Shown here piece after piece: positions 38,384-46,586 of a DNA stretch of 64,000 nucleotides. Under the pieces are notes generated by a model. That model made no database searches and was not told the DNA's origin. It worked only from the letters and a program-made list of their open reading frames with translations. The stretch covers positions 1-64,000 of the forward strand of contig NZ_JACFXV010000054.1 of NCBI RefSeq assembly GCF_014050225.1, written 5' to 3'. Source of the stretch: Stappia albiluteola. GTDB lineage: Bacteria > Pseudomonadota > Alphaproteobacteria > Rhizobiales > Stappiaceae. Position 1 is the stretch's first letter. Every line of letters begins with the position of its first letter. Both the position numbers and the translations under genes were made by a program.

Positions 38384-38405
38384 TTGACTAAAACGTAAAG
38401 GTAAA
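38384..38405 (+). promoter_or_regulatory. LiuR-like operator with -35-like TTGACT upstream of the merR gene
   Basis: TTGACTAAAACGTAAA followed by GGTAAA, 25 bases before the regulator ATG. The first 16 bases are identical to the sequence upstream of mccB at 50267. MerR-family regulators bind between the -35 and -10 elements, as placed here. No good -10 hexamer is visible. Confidence 0.6.
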
Positions 38406-38429
38406 TCACTGTTTCCGGCGGAGGATCGG

Positions 38430-38849
38430 ATGCAGCCCTATTACACGATATCGCAATTGACGCAGGAATTCGGGATCACCACCCGCACCTTGCGCTTTTA
38501 CGAGGCCGAGGGGCTGGTGAAACCGGTGCGGCGGGGTCGGCAACGGCTGTTTCGGCCCGGCGACCGCACACGGATCAAGCTGATCCTGCGCGGCAAGCGG
38601 CTGGGTTTTTCGCTCGCCGAAATCCGCGACATCATCACCATGTACGACAAGGCGCCGGGCGAGGCGGGGCAGATATCGCTGCTGCTTCAGCGCATCGAGA
38701 GCCGCCGCGCCGAACTCCTGGACAAGCGCAAGGACATCGACCTGACGCTCGCGGAACTCGACGAGGTGGAGGAAGGTTGCATGGCCCGTATCCGGGAACT
38801 CGGACTGAGCCAGGATGCGTTTGCGCGCGGAAGCAGGGAAAAGGCGTGA
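38430..38849 (+). CDS. MerR-family regulator, LiuR-like
   Basis: 139 residues. The N-terminal MerR HTH (YTISQLTQEFGITTRTLRFYEAEGLVKPVR) is followed by the wing and a coiled-coil dimerisation helix; a C-terminal effector domain is very short. The type and its position in front of isovaleryl-CoA dehydrogenase match LiuR, the regulator of leucine/isovalerate catabolism. A matching operator lies upstream of its own operon and of mccBA. Its stop overlaps the next start. Confidence 0.82.
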   Translation: MQPYYTISQLTQEFGITTRTLRFYEAEGLVKPVRRGRQRLFRPGDRTRIKLILRGKRLGFSLAEIRDIITMYDKAPGEAGQISLLLQRIESRRAELLDKRKDIDLTLAELDEVEEGCMARIRELGLSQDAFARGSREKA

Positions 38850-39322
38850 TGGCAGCGTTCGAACCGCGCGACGGCAACTGGCGGGCGAGAGTGGAGGACA
38901 GCTTCGCCCGGCAGGCGTTCATGGAGCATATCGGCGCACGGTTGACGCATCTGGCGCCGGGCGAGGTCGACATCGAGGCGACCTACGATTCCACACTCAC
39001 CCAGCAGCATGGCTTCTTCCATGCGGGCGTCACCACGACGATCGCCGACAGCGCGGCGGGCTATGCCGCCTATTCCTTGTTCGAGGAAGGCTCCAGCGTG
39101 CTGACGACGGAACTGAAGATCAACCTGCTGGCGCCCGCGATGGGCGACAGGCTGGTCGCGCGCGGCCGGGTGATCAAGCCGGGCCGCACGCTGACCATCT
39201 GCCGGGGCGACGTCTACGGCATCACGGACGGACGCGAGAGGCATGTGGCGACCGCGCTATTCACCATGATGCAGATGGCCGGAATGTCGGATGACGGCAG
39301 AGCCGGGGAGGGGCGGAGATGA
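38849..39322 (+). CDS. PaaI-type hotdog thioesterase
   Basis: 157 residues from ATG 38849, overlapping the regulator stop by one base. Hotdog-fold signature QQHGFFHAGVTTTIADSAAGYAA with the acidic residue of the active-site helix, then ELKINLLAPAMGD. It probably hydrolyses an acyl-CoA, perhaps to recover CoA during branched-chain degradation. It overlaps the following thioesterase gene by four bases. Confidence 0.85.
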   Translation: MAAFEPRDGNWRARVEDSFARQAFMEHIGARLTHLAPGEVDIEATYDSTLTQQHGFFHAGVTTTIADSAAGYAAYSLFEEGSSVLTTELKINLLAPAMGDRLVARGRVIKPGRTLTICRGDVYGITDGRERHVATALFTMMQMAGMSDDGRAGEGRR

Positions 39323-39738
39323 CCGGCGGCGAACTGACCTACAAGGGGGCGGTCTACCCCTGGCATTGCGACCATATGGGGCACATGAACGTCGCCTGGT
39401 ACGTGTCGAAATTCGACGAGGCGACCTGGAATTTCTTCTCTTCGCTGGGCCTGACCCGCAGCGCGCTGACCTCGGCGGAGCGCGGCATGGCGGCGGTGGA
39501 GCAGCATATTTCCTACAAGCGCGAGCTGATGGCCGGCGACGTGGTCGAGATCCGCACGCGGATCGTCGAGCTGAAGGACAAGGTCATCCGCTTCGTTCAT
39601 GAAATGACCAATGTCGAAACGGGCGCGGTGGCGGCGACGACCGACCTGACCGCCGTTCACCTCGACACGCGGTTGCGCAAGGCGGTGGCCTTTGCGCCTG
39701 AAATCGCGGAGCGGGCGGGCCTGCTGTTCGCGGCGTGA
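39319..39738 (+). CDS. 4HBT-family acyl-CoA thioesterase
   Basis: 139 residues. WHCDHMGHMNVAWYVSKFDEATW is the 4-hydroxybenzoyl-CoA thioesterase/FcbC-type active-site segment with the conserved Asp. It overlaps the preceding thioesterase by four bases (ATGA). Two thioesterases in succession in this operon are likely to act on different acyl-CoA intermediates. Confidence 0.88.
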   Translation: MTGGELTYKGAVYPWHCDHMGHMNVAWYVSKFDEATWNFFSSLGLTRSALTSAERGMAAVEQHISYKRELMAGDVVEIRTRIVELKDKVIRFVHEMTNVETGAVAATTDLTAVHLDTRLRKAVAFAPEIAERAGLLFAA

Positions 39739-39763
39739 GAGGAACGTTTCGCGGAGAAATTGA

Positions 39764-40030
39764 ATGTCGGGTGCCGGAACTGACAGGCCGCCAGAGGCAG
39801 AAGAACCACAGAGCCAATGGGAGGCTGGTGTGGAGCGGAATAACGCCGCTCTGCAGCGCGGCCCTGTGGAGGACGCTGCCGTCGACACGCCTTTTCAGAA
39901 TTGGCGAAGCGTCAACGCGACAGCCATCCAGGCCTACAACCTGGAAATCCAGGTCAACGGCACATTTGCCGAACGTCTACGTGAAGCCGCTCAGGCGATA
40001 CCGGAAAATAGAAATTCAGGTGCAACATGA
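39764..40030 (+). CDS. Small protein with CcdA-like C-terminal tail
   Basis: 88 residues. The last third, [18 protein letters not shown] then [10 protein letters not shown], aligns without gaps to the toxin-binding tail of plasmid F CcdA as I recall it (W, N+4, I+15, NG+18, FA+21 and R+26 agree). The N-terminal half is acidic/Pro-rich and lacks the ribbon-helix-helix DNA-binding part; no CcdB-like gene is adjacent. It has a ggaga Shine-Dalgarno and overlaps the dehydrogenase start by four bases, so it is translated with the operon. The function is unknown. Confidence 0.65.
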   Translation: MSGAGTDRPPEAEEPQSQWEAGVERNNAALQRGPVEDAAVDTPFQNWRSVNATAIQAYNLEIQVNGTFAERLREAAQAIPENRNSGAT

Positions 40031-41202
40031 TCCCGAACCAGCAACCGGCCTTCAATTTCAACCTCGGCGAGACCGCCGACCTTCTGCGCGACACTGTGCA
40101 GTCCTACGCGCAGGACAATATTGCGCCGCTTGCCGACCGCATTGACCGCGAGGACTGGTTCCCGCGCGAGGAGCTTTGGCCGGCGATGGGCGAGCTTGGC
40201 CTGCACGGCATCACCGTGGAGGAGGAGTGGGGCGGCTCGGGCCTCGGCTATCTGGAACACTGCGTGGCAATGGAGGAAGTGTCGCGGGCATCCGCCTCGA
40301 TCGGCCTGTCCTACGGCGCTCATTCCAATCTCTGCGTCAATCAGCTTCGCCGCTGGGGTACTGAAGAGCAGAAGAAGCGCTACCTGCCGAAGCTGATCTC
40401 GGGCGAGCATCTCGGCGCGCTCGCCATGTCGGAGCCGGGTGCCGGGTCCGACGTCGTTTCCATGAAGCTGAAGGCCGAGAAGAAGGGCGACCGCTACATC
40501 CTCAACGGCTCGAAGATGTGGATCACCAACGGGCCCGACGCCGACACGATGATCATCTACGCCAAGACGGACCCGGATGCCGGCCCGCGCGGCATCACCG
40601 CCTTCCTGGTGGAGCGCGACTTCAAGGGTTTTTCCGTTGCCCAGAAGCTCGACAAGCTCGGCATGCGCGGCTCGCTGACCGGCGAACTGGTGTTCCAGGA
40701 CTGCGAGGTGCCGGAGGAAAACGTGCTCGGTGCGGTCGGCAAGGGCGTCAACGTGCTGATGTCCGGCCTCGACTACGAGCGCACGGTTCTTGCCGCAGGT
40801 TCCATCGGCATCATGCAGGCGGCGATGGACGTGGTGATCCCCTATATCCACGAGCGCAAGCAGTTCGGCCAGGCGATCGGCACCTTCCAGCTCGTGCAGG
40901 GCAAGGTTGCCGACATGTATGTGCAGATGAACGCCACCCGCGCCTATGTCTATGCGGTGGCGCAGGCCTGCGACCGGGGCGAGACGACGCGCGAGGACGC
41001 CGCCGGCGCGATCCTCTATGCGGCGGAAAACGCCACCAAGGTGGCGCTTGACGCCATCCAGCTGCTCGGCGGCAACGGCTACATCAACGAGTATCCGACC
41101 GGCCGCCTGCTGCGCGACGCCAAGCTCTACGAGATCGGCGCGGGCACGAGCGAAATCCGCCGCATGCTGATCGGCCGCGAGCTGTTCAACAAGACGGCGT
41201 GA
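40027..41202 (+). CDS. Isovaleryl-CoA dehydrogenase
   Basis: FAD-dependent acyl-CoA dehydrogenase of leucine degradation, forming 3-methylcrotonyl-CoA. It has 391 residues. [12 protein letters not shown] carries the catalytic Glu in the position typical of isovaleryl-CoA dehydrogenases; [32 protein letters not shown] is the C-terminal family signature. The regulator type and the mccBA genes elsewhere in the window support the substrate call. Confidence 0.93.
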   Translation: MIPNQQPAFNFNLGETADLLRDTVQSYAQDNIAPLADRIDREDWFPREELWPAMGELGLHGITVEEEWGGSGLGYLEHCVAMEEVSRASASIGLSYGAHSNLCVNQLRRWGTEEQKKRYLPKLISGEHLGALAMSEPGAGSDVVSMKLKAEKKGDRYILNGSKMWITNGPDADTMIIYAKTDPDAGPRGITAFLVERDFKGFSVAQKLDKLGMRGSLTGELVFQDCEVPEENVLGAVGKGVNVLMSGLDYERTVLAAGSIGIMQAAMDVVIPYIHERKQFGQAIGTFQLVQGKVADMYVQMNATRAYVYAVAQACDRGETTREDAAGAILYAAENATKVALDAIQLLGGNGYINEYPTGRLLRDAKLYEIGAGTSEIRRMLIGRELFNKTA

Positions 41203-41972
41203 GGCGCTTGTCGGAGCGCTTGCTCGCTCTTGCAAGGAGCGGGCTTTCGCCCGCGCCGATGTCCGGATGCCGGATCGGTGCTCGGCTGCGCCTTGCTTGT
41301 CCGGCATGACGGTTGAGGGTTGGGCAGGGCCCTTGCCACAAACTTCGGTGTCATCCCCGGCCTGGCTGGGGATCCAGCAGACACAGGCCTCGGTAGCTCG
41401 GTTCCCGGCGCCGGTGGCTACTGGATGCCCACCTTCGTGGGCATGACAGCCTCGGCAATTGCTTTACTGCCGCGACCTCTCTGTTCGTCATGCGCGGGCT
41501 TGACCCGCGCATCCATGCGGCGTGCGCGTCCTTTGCCGCCGCCCATTGGATCGCCGGGTCTCGGCCCGGCGAAGACGAGGGGAGAGGTGGTGTGTTCATT
41601 CGACGGTCCTGAGTCAGGCAGACCGGTTGCGTCAAACTCAGGTGTCATCCCCGCGCAGGCGGGGAACCAGTAACCGCCTGCAACAGTGACTGGATCTCCG
41701 GCCTTTGTGGTTACCGGATGCCGGTCAGGCCGGGCATGACAGAGCTTGCGGGCACGTTGGCGCAAGCATGACAGCGTGTGCAACTGCTTTACCGCCGCAA
41801 CCTCTCTGTTCGTCATGCGCGGGCTTGACCCGCGCATCCATGCGGTGTGTGCATCTCTTGCCGACGCCCGTTGGATCGCCGGGTCTCGGCCCGGCGAAGA
41901 CGCGGGGAGGGGTGGTGCGTCCATTCGGCGGCCTGGTCTGGCAGTCGGCTGTCCGCTCCGTCGATCGATCCG
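41203..41972. repeat. Intergenic region with two copies of a two-hairpin repeat
   Basis: 770 bases without a gene. Direct copies at about 41461-41590 and 41785-41915 share the blocks cgtcatgcgcgggcttgacc and ttggatcgccgggtctcggc, each an inverted repeat, with a variable middle. Further hairpin units of the same style lie at about 41350-41375, 41422-41450, 41643-41672 and 41715-41740. It is not a CRISPR array: unit spacing is irregular and the middle segments are related. Confidence 0.85.
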
Positions 41973-42767
41973 CTACTCTGTCCGTTCGCAGGGTGCGCCG
42001 ACCTTGACTGTCAGATGCGCCGTGTCGGTGACGAAGGAGTGGTCGCTTGCGACCTCCACCTCATAGGTATCGATGCCGGGCAGCGGCTCGAAATTGAAGA
42101 TCGGCCTTGCATTGCTGTTGAGGAAGGACGTCGCCTTGAAGGCGATGAGATAGTGCCAGACCTTGGCGATATCGCCGGGATCGTTGCGGAACAGTCCGGT
42201 GTCGGCCGCACTGACGGTCAGGCTGCCGGCGCGCCTGGCATGGAAATCGCCGCCGAGCATTTCGTTGATTTCCTTCGCCCGGTCTATCGGCGCGATCTCG
42301 GCAGGTGCCTGGCGATACGCGGCGCGCAGGTCCGGGAAGCGGACGTCCGTGCCCTCGGGAATGGCGAACTCCCGCAGTTCCTCCTCTTTCTCAAGCTTCA
42401 CCCAACCGCTGTTGCGGAAGGCGTGCACCATCGTGTCCGCGTCGCCCTGCGGAGCCGTGATGCGCACAATGAAGAAGCCGCTGTCGCCCACCCGCTCGGG
42501 AAAATAGTGGTTGAGATAGAGAAAGACACGCTTGCGCCGGCTGACCGATATGCAACTGGCGGCCTGCTCCGGCAAAAGCACATAGGGCTTGCTCTGAGCC
42601 TTGCGGGTCGTCGGCGCATCGACGACGGCAACGGAGGCGAACGGCGTGTTCTCCATGAAGGTGGTGCGGTGCTGCCTGACCGCGGCATGGCCTTGCGCGG
42701 GCAAGAGCGCCGCAAGTGCGAGGCACACTGCCGCCGGAAGGAAACGGGTTATCCGGGATGGGCTCAT
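41973..42767 (-). CDS. Secreted protein of unknown function
   Basis: 264 residues with a clear signal peptide (RFLPAAVCLALAALLPAQGHA). The mature part has SVSRRKRVFLYLNHYFPERVG, WHYLIAFKATSFLNS and a C-terminal beta-rich segment; no known domain recognised. It starts six bases after the stop of the upstream membrane-protein gene, so the two form an operon. Confidence 0.7.
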   Translation of the reverse strand: MSPSRITRFLPAAVCLALAALLPAQGHAAVRQHRTTFMENTPFASVAVVDAPTTRKAQSKPYVLLPEQAASCISVSRRKRVFLYLNHYFPERVGDSGFFIVRITAPQGDADTMVHAFRNSGWVKLEKEEELREFAIPEGTDVRFPDLRAAYRQAPAEIAPIDRAKEINEMLGGDFHARRAGSLTVSAADTGLFRNDPGDIAKVWHYLIAFKATSFLNSNARPIFNFEPLPGIDTYEVEVASDHSFVTDTAHLTVKVGAPCERTE

Positions 42768-42773
42768 GGTGCG

Positions 42774-43130
42774 TCAATCCCTGAAGATCAAGGGCGGAAC
42801 GAGGCTCGCGACGATCAGCAGGCAGGAAATGACATAGGCGTGGGAGAACAGCAGATCGAAGCGAAAGGCGATGATGTTGGTGGCCCAAAGGGGGTATGCG
42901 ATCAGGCAGACGAAGGCGACCTGATAGATGTCCGTCATCATCCGGATTTTGGTGAGATAGAAGTAGGTAAGTAAAAATAACAGGGCGGCGAAGGACAGGA
43001 TCACCCATTCCGGCGCCGTGTCCGGCACAAGGCCGTTGATCGCCAGAAGCGCACCGGCAATTTCCGCCGGAATGAGCTTGACGACCTTGTCGATCTGGGA
43101 ATCGTTTTGACGGTCAATCTGTGTGGTCAT
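42774..43130 (-). CDS. Integral membrane protein of unknown function
   Basis: 118 residues. A hydrophilic N-terminus (MTTQIDRQNDSQIDKVV) is followed by three or four hydrophobic segments, including WVILSFAALLFLLTYFYL and VISCLLIVASLVPPLIF. It is first in a two-gene unit with the secreted protein gene downstream. No family recognised. Confidence 0.7.
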   Translation of the reverse strand: MTTQIDRQNDSQIDKVVKLIPAEIAGALLAINGLVPDTAPEWVILSFAALLFLLTYFYLTKIRMMTDIYQVAFVCLIAYPLWATNIIAFRFDLLFSHAYVISCLLIVASLVPPLIFRD

Positions 43131-43363
43131 AAATGATGCTCCCCCAAGCGGAACTTTACTTTTCGTCGCAATCAGAGGTCAAGAAGGCAAAGGGTTGAAC
43201 CGATAAATTGCTGAAGTCCTGAAATGCGCTTGGTGGATCGCGGCACTCCGTTTCCCTTTCGCAAGATCGCCCTTTGCGAGCCGCGCCTTGATCGCATAAG
43301 TATGGGGTGAGATTCCCGTCGCCTCCGGGCGGCGATGCCCGTCCACAGGAGCAGACCCTCGAC

Positions 43364-43978
43364 ATGAAGAATACCGAAAGCCGCGTGCCAGCCCGCCTCG
43401 ACGAAGAAGAGGAAGAAAAGACCAAGACGCCGCAATCGATCCAGGTGGACAAGCATCTCTTCGAGGCGCGCACGGTGCTGATCACCGGCCCGATCACGCA
43501 GGAACTGGCGCGTGACGTTTCCGCCCGCCTGCTGGCGCTGGCGCAGGTTTCCAACGATCCGATCACCGTGATCGTGTCCTCGCCCGGCGGCCACGTGGAA
43601 TCGGGCGACATGATCCACGACACGATCCGCTTCATCTCGCCGGAAGTGCGAATTCTGGGCATGGGCTGGGTGGCGAGCGCCGGCGCGCTCATCTACATCT
43701 CCGTGCCGAAGGAGCGGCGCTACTGCACGCCGAACACTCGCTTCCTGCTGCACCAACCGTCCGGCGGCGCCGGCGGCCAGGCGACCGATATCGAGATCCA
43801 GGCGCGCGAAATCCTGAAGATGCGCGACCGGCTGAACAAGCTTTTCGCCGAGGCGACCGGCCAGCCGATGGAGCGGATCGAAAAGGACACCGACCGCGAC
43901 TACTGGATGGGGCCGGAAGAGGCGATCGAATACGGCCTCGTCGGCCGCATCGCCAATTCGGTGCGCGATCTGGACTGA
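43364..43978 (+). CDS. ClpP-family serine protease
   Basis: 204 residues from ATG 43364. Catalytic residues are Ser105 (VASAGA), His130 (LLHQPSGG) and Asp179 (DRDYWM), spaced 25 and 49 as in ClpP. The Ser segment differs from the usual MAASMG, and the N-terminus carries an acidic EEEEEK stretch. No ClpX/ClpA gene is adjacent, so it is probably an extra ClpP paralogue rather than the main one. A strong terminator follows. Confidence 0.9.
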   Translation: MKNTESRVPARLDEEEEEKTKTPQSIQVDKHLFEARTVLITGPITQELARDVSARLLALAQVSNDPITVIVSSPGGHVESGDMIHDTIRFISPEVRILGMGWVASAGALIYISVPKERRYCTPNTRFLLHQPSGGAGGQATDIEIQAREILKMRDRLNKLFAEATGQPMERIEKDTDRDYWMGPEEAIEYGLVGRIANSVRDLD

Positions 43979-43999
43979 CAGGCGCGTCCGGTCAATGCG

Positions 44000-44035
44000 A
44001 AGGGCGGAAGCGGGCTGCCGCTTCCGCCCTTTTTT
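44000..44035 (+). terminator. Terminator after the ClpP-like gene
   Basis: A perfect 14-bp stem (44000-44013 with 44018-44031) with a 4-base loop is followed by a T-run at 44030-44035. It is 21 bases after the stop codon. Confidence 0.9.
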
Positions 44036-44159
44036 GCAGGCTCGCCACCCCCGCCGGGCGGGGCTTCCGTTCGGCCTGTGCCCGATGCCGGATGACGCGG
44101 CAGGGGCGAAGCCCCGTCAACCGGACGGGGGCGGCGAAGGCTGTATCGCAAGCCCGAAG

Positions 44160-44531
44160 TCAGGCCTCGATGACCTGCGGCGAATTCAGCACGAAGGGGC
44201 GAACCCGCTCCAGCACGTAGCGCGCCTCGATGGCGATGCGGGCATTGGTGCCGTCGTTGCTGAAGATCGAAACGAGGTGGTCGACGAAACGGTCGTAGCG
44301 CGGCGTGTCGAGGAAAAGCCCGCCATGGGCTTCGCCAAGCGCGCGGCCCTCATAGGTGGGCGAGCCGGCGAAGATATAGACAAGAAACTCCGTCAGGCCT
44401 TCGCGCGGGCAGGTTCTCAGCGGCGAATGCGGCTGACCGGCGAACAGGCTGTCCTCCCTGAGGCGGCGCAAAAGCGAGGATACCGCCGCTTCGATTGCCG
44501 GCCTGCCGCCAAGTCTGAGATACAGGGTCAT
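44160..44531 (-). CDS. Group 1-like truncated haemoglobin
   Basis: Small haem protein for O2/NO binding. It has 123 residues, beginning MTLYLRLGGRPAIEAAV, with the proximal histidine in GEAHGGL. The usual YxRLGG start and the YEGRALGEAH segment match the truncated globin family. It is divergent from the aldo/keto reductase; the space between holds a CRP/FNR-type palindrome. Confidence 0.85.
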   Translation of the reverse strand: MTLYLRLGGRPAIEAAVSSLLRRLREDSLFAGQPHSPLRTCPREGLTEFLVYIFAGSPTYEGRALGEAHGGLFLDTPRYDRFVDHLVSIFSNDGTNARIAIEARYVLERVRPFVLNSPQVIEA

Positions 44532-44592
44532 CGCGCTCCCTCCGTTGTGCGATCGACGCCAACAGGAATAGACTTCGGAGGGGCTTCCGGTC

Positions 44593-44608
44593 TGTGACCC
44601 CGATCACG
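44593..44608. promoter_or_regulatory. CRP/FNR-family palindrome TGTGA-N6-TCACG
   Basis: TGTGA, CCCCGA, TCACG: one base from the classical CRP consensus. It lies in the 128-base space between the divergent haemoglobin and aldo/keto reductase genes, 52 bases before the latter. Either gene, or both, could be the target. Confidence 0.4.
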
Positions 44609-44659
44609 TTAGGCATTTTTACCGGTGCGCGTCGGGATAAATCCGAAGAGGAATGAGAG

Positions 44660-45481
44660 ATGAAAACCGTCAAGGTGAAGGACACCGCGATTCCCGCGCT
44701 TGGTCTCGGCACCTGGCGCCTTTCGGGTGAAGTCTGCCGCGATATCGTCAAGGCGGCGCTCGAAGAGGGGTGGACGCATTTGGATACGGCGGCGATCTAC
44801 CAGAACGAAGCCGCGGTCGGCACGGGCCTGCGCTCGGCTTCCGTGGATCGAGGGGCGATCTTCGTGACAACGAAGGTCTGGTACGACGACCTCGATCCCG
44901 AACGCATGATCCGCGCCTGCGAGGAAAGCCTCGACCGGCTGGGACTGGACTATGTCGATCTCTACCTCATCCATTGGCCGAACCCGAAAGTTCCTTTGAA
45001 GGAGTCGATCGCGGGGCTGATGGAACTGAAGGAGCGCGGCTGGATACGCGCGGCGGGCGTCTCCAACTTTCCCTCCCGCATGGCGGCGGAAGCACAGGAG
45101 CACGCCGAAGGAGAACTGGTGGCGAACCAGGTCGAGTACCATCCATTCCTGTCGCAAAAGGAGGTGCTGGAGGTCTGCCGCGGCACCGGTATGGCCCTGA
45201 CCGCCTATTCGCCGATCGCGCGCGGGCAGGTGAGCGAGGCGCAGGTGATCCGCGACATCGCGAAAAAGCACGGGCGGACGGAAAGCCAGGTGGCATTGCG
45301 CTGGCTGATCCAGCAGGAAGGCGTCGTGGCCATCCCCAAGACGTCGCAGCGCAGGCGGCTTGCCGAAAATCTCGGCGCGCTCGATTTCGAATTGACGGAA
45401 GCAGAGATGGAGGAGATCTCGGCGCTGGGCAGCCGCGAAGGCCGCCAGACGAACCCCGACTGGTCGCCCACGTGGGACTGA
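44660..45481 (+). CDS. Aldo/keto reductase (2,5-diketo-gluconate reductase type)
   Basis: NADPH-dependent carbonyl reductase. It has 273 residues with the (beta/alpha)8 tetrad: Asp in HLDTAAIYQNE with Tyr, Lys in VTTKVW and His in YLIHWPNP. The cofactor motif IPKTSQRRRLAENL is near the C-terminus. The substrate is not predictable. It is seven bases upstream of the DUF218 gene. Confidence 0.92.
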   Translation: MKTVKVKDTAIPALGLGTWRLSGEVCRDIVKAALEEGWTHLDTAAIYQNEAAVGTGLRSASVDRGAIFVTTKVWYDDLDPERMIRACEESLDRLGLDYVDLYLIHWPNPKVPLKESIAGLMELKERGWIRAAGVSNFPSRMAAEAQEHAEGELVANQVEYHPFLSQKEVLEVCRGTGMALTAYSPIARGQVSEAQVIRDIAKKHGRTESQVALRWLIQQEGVVAIPKTSQRRRLAENLGALDFELTEAEMEEISALGSREGRQTNPDWSPTWD

Positions 45482-45488
45482 GCCTCAG

Positions 45489-46289
45489 GTGTTCGCAGCG
45501 CTTGCCAAGCTCGGGTTCTTCCTGCTCAGGCCGTCGAATTTCCTGGTCCTGCTGCTGGTTGCCGGGCTTTGCCTGCTGCCGGTCGGGCTCCGACGCTTCG
45601 GCCTGACGGCAATCGCCGTTGCTGCGCTGGGCCTTTTCGTCGGCGGCTTCTCGCCGCTCGCCAACTGGCTGATGCTGCCACTGGAAGAGCGCTTTCCCAC
45701 ACCGCACAGCCTGCCGGAAAGGATCGATGGCATTGTCATGCTTGGCGGGGCGATCGATACGCTGTCGAGCGCGGGCAGAAGCTTTCCCGGTATCGAGAGG
45801 CCGGCGGAGCGGGTGATGGTCATTCCGAGGCTTGCCGCGCGGTTTCCCGAAGCGCGCATCCTGCTGTCCGGCGGCACGGCCGGACGCGAGCCGGACGAAG
45901 GCGAGGCTGCGATCGCCAGGAGGCTCCTGGTGGAGTTTGGTGTCGATCCGGCCCGCATCGAGATCGAGGGGCGGTCGCTCGATACCTGGCAGAATGCCAA
46001 TGAGTCCCATGCCTTGGCCAAGCCGAAACCCGGCGAGACATGGCTGCTCGTCACTTCGGCCGCCCATATGCCGCGCGCCGTCGGTACCTTCCGAAAGGCC
46101 GGATGGGAGACGATCATTGCCTATCCGGTCGATTGGGAGACAAGCGGTCCGCAAGACAGGGCACGCTGGTTCCGTTCGGCCTCGATGGGTTTGACGCGGC
46201 TCGACCAGGCTGTTCGCGAGTGGATCGGCCTTGCCGCCTATTGGCTGTCCGGGCGAAGCAGCGCGATTTTCCCGGCACCCGGCGAATAG
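45489..46289 (+). CDS. YdcF/ElyC-like (DUF218) membrane protein
   Basis: 266 residues from GTG 45489. Two N-terminal hydrophobic segments (FLVLLLVAGLCLLPVG, LTAIAVAALGLFVGG) anchor a periplasmic DUF218 domain with GIVMLGGAID, ILLSGGTAG, GRSLDTWQNA and VTSAAHMPRAV. ElyC, the known relative, affects envelope lipid-carrier metabolism. The exact start is uncertain because no strong RBS is seen. Confidence 0.88.
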   Translation: MFAALAKLGFFLLRPSNFLVLLLVAGLCLLPVGLRRFGLTAIAVAALGLFVGGFSPLANWLMLPLEERFPTPHSLPERIDGIVMLGGAIDTLSSAGRSFPGIERPAERVMVIPRLAARFPEARILLSGGTAGREPDEGEAAIARRLLVEFGVDPARIEIEGRSLDTWQNANESHALAKPKPGETWLLVTSAAHMPRAVGTFRKAGWETIIAYPVDWETSGPQDRARWFRSASMGLTRLDQAVREWIGLAAYWLSGRSSAIFPAPGE

Positions 46290-46586
46290 GGCGCGATTTT
46301 CTCCGCTTTACCGCCTTTTCGGAAACCGGATTGCAAGACCTTTCCTGCTATCGGCAGTACACTGTGTCCGTGTGGCGGAAACAGTTCGTTCACGCCGAAG
46401 TCAGCGGTTTTTGTTGCACTGCAACCTTCCAAGTTTGTGACCGCCGCCTTATCTAGCCTTTGCCGGGTAAGGATAGACGGTCCGCCCGGCCTATTGCCGC
46501 TGATACTGGTTTTGAATTTTGATCTTGAGCGGCCTGCATCCGGAATGCCTGATCCGGTTACGGGACGCTGCTGGGGAACGGACGAA

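Noticed and set aside
39735-40145. 136-codon frame overlapping the CcdA-tail gene
   Set aside because: It overlaps the start of isovaleryl-CoA dehydrogenase by over 100 bases in another frame and lacks an RBS.
41340-41930. Possible CRISPR array
   Set aside because: Units are hairpins at irregular spacing with related middles, no 28-37-base identical repeats with unique spacers, and no cas genes.
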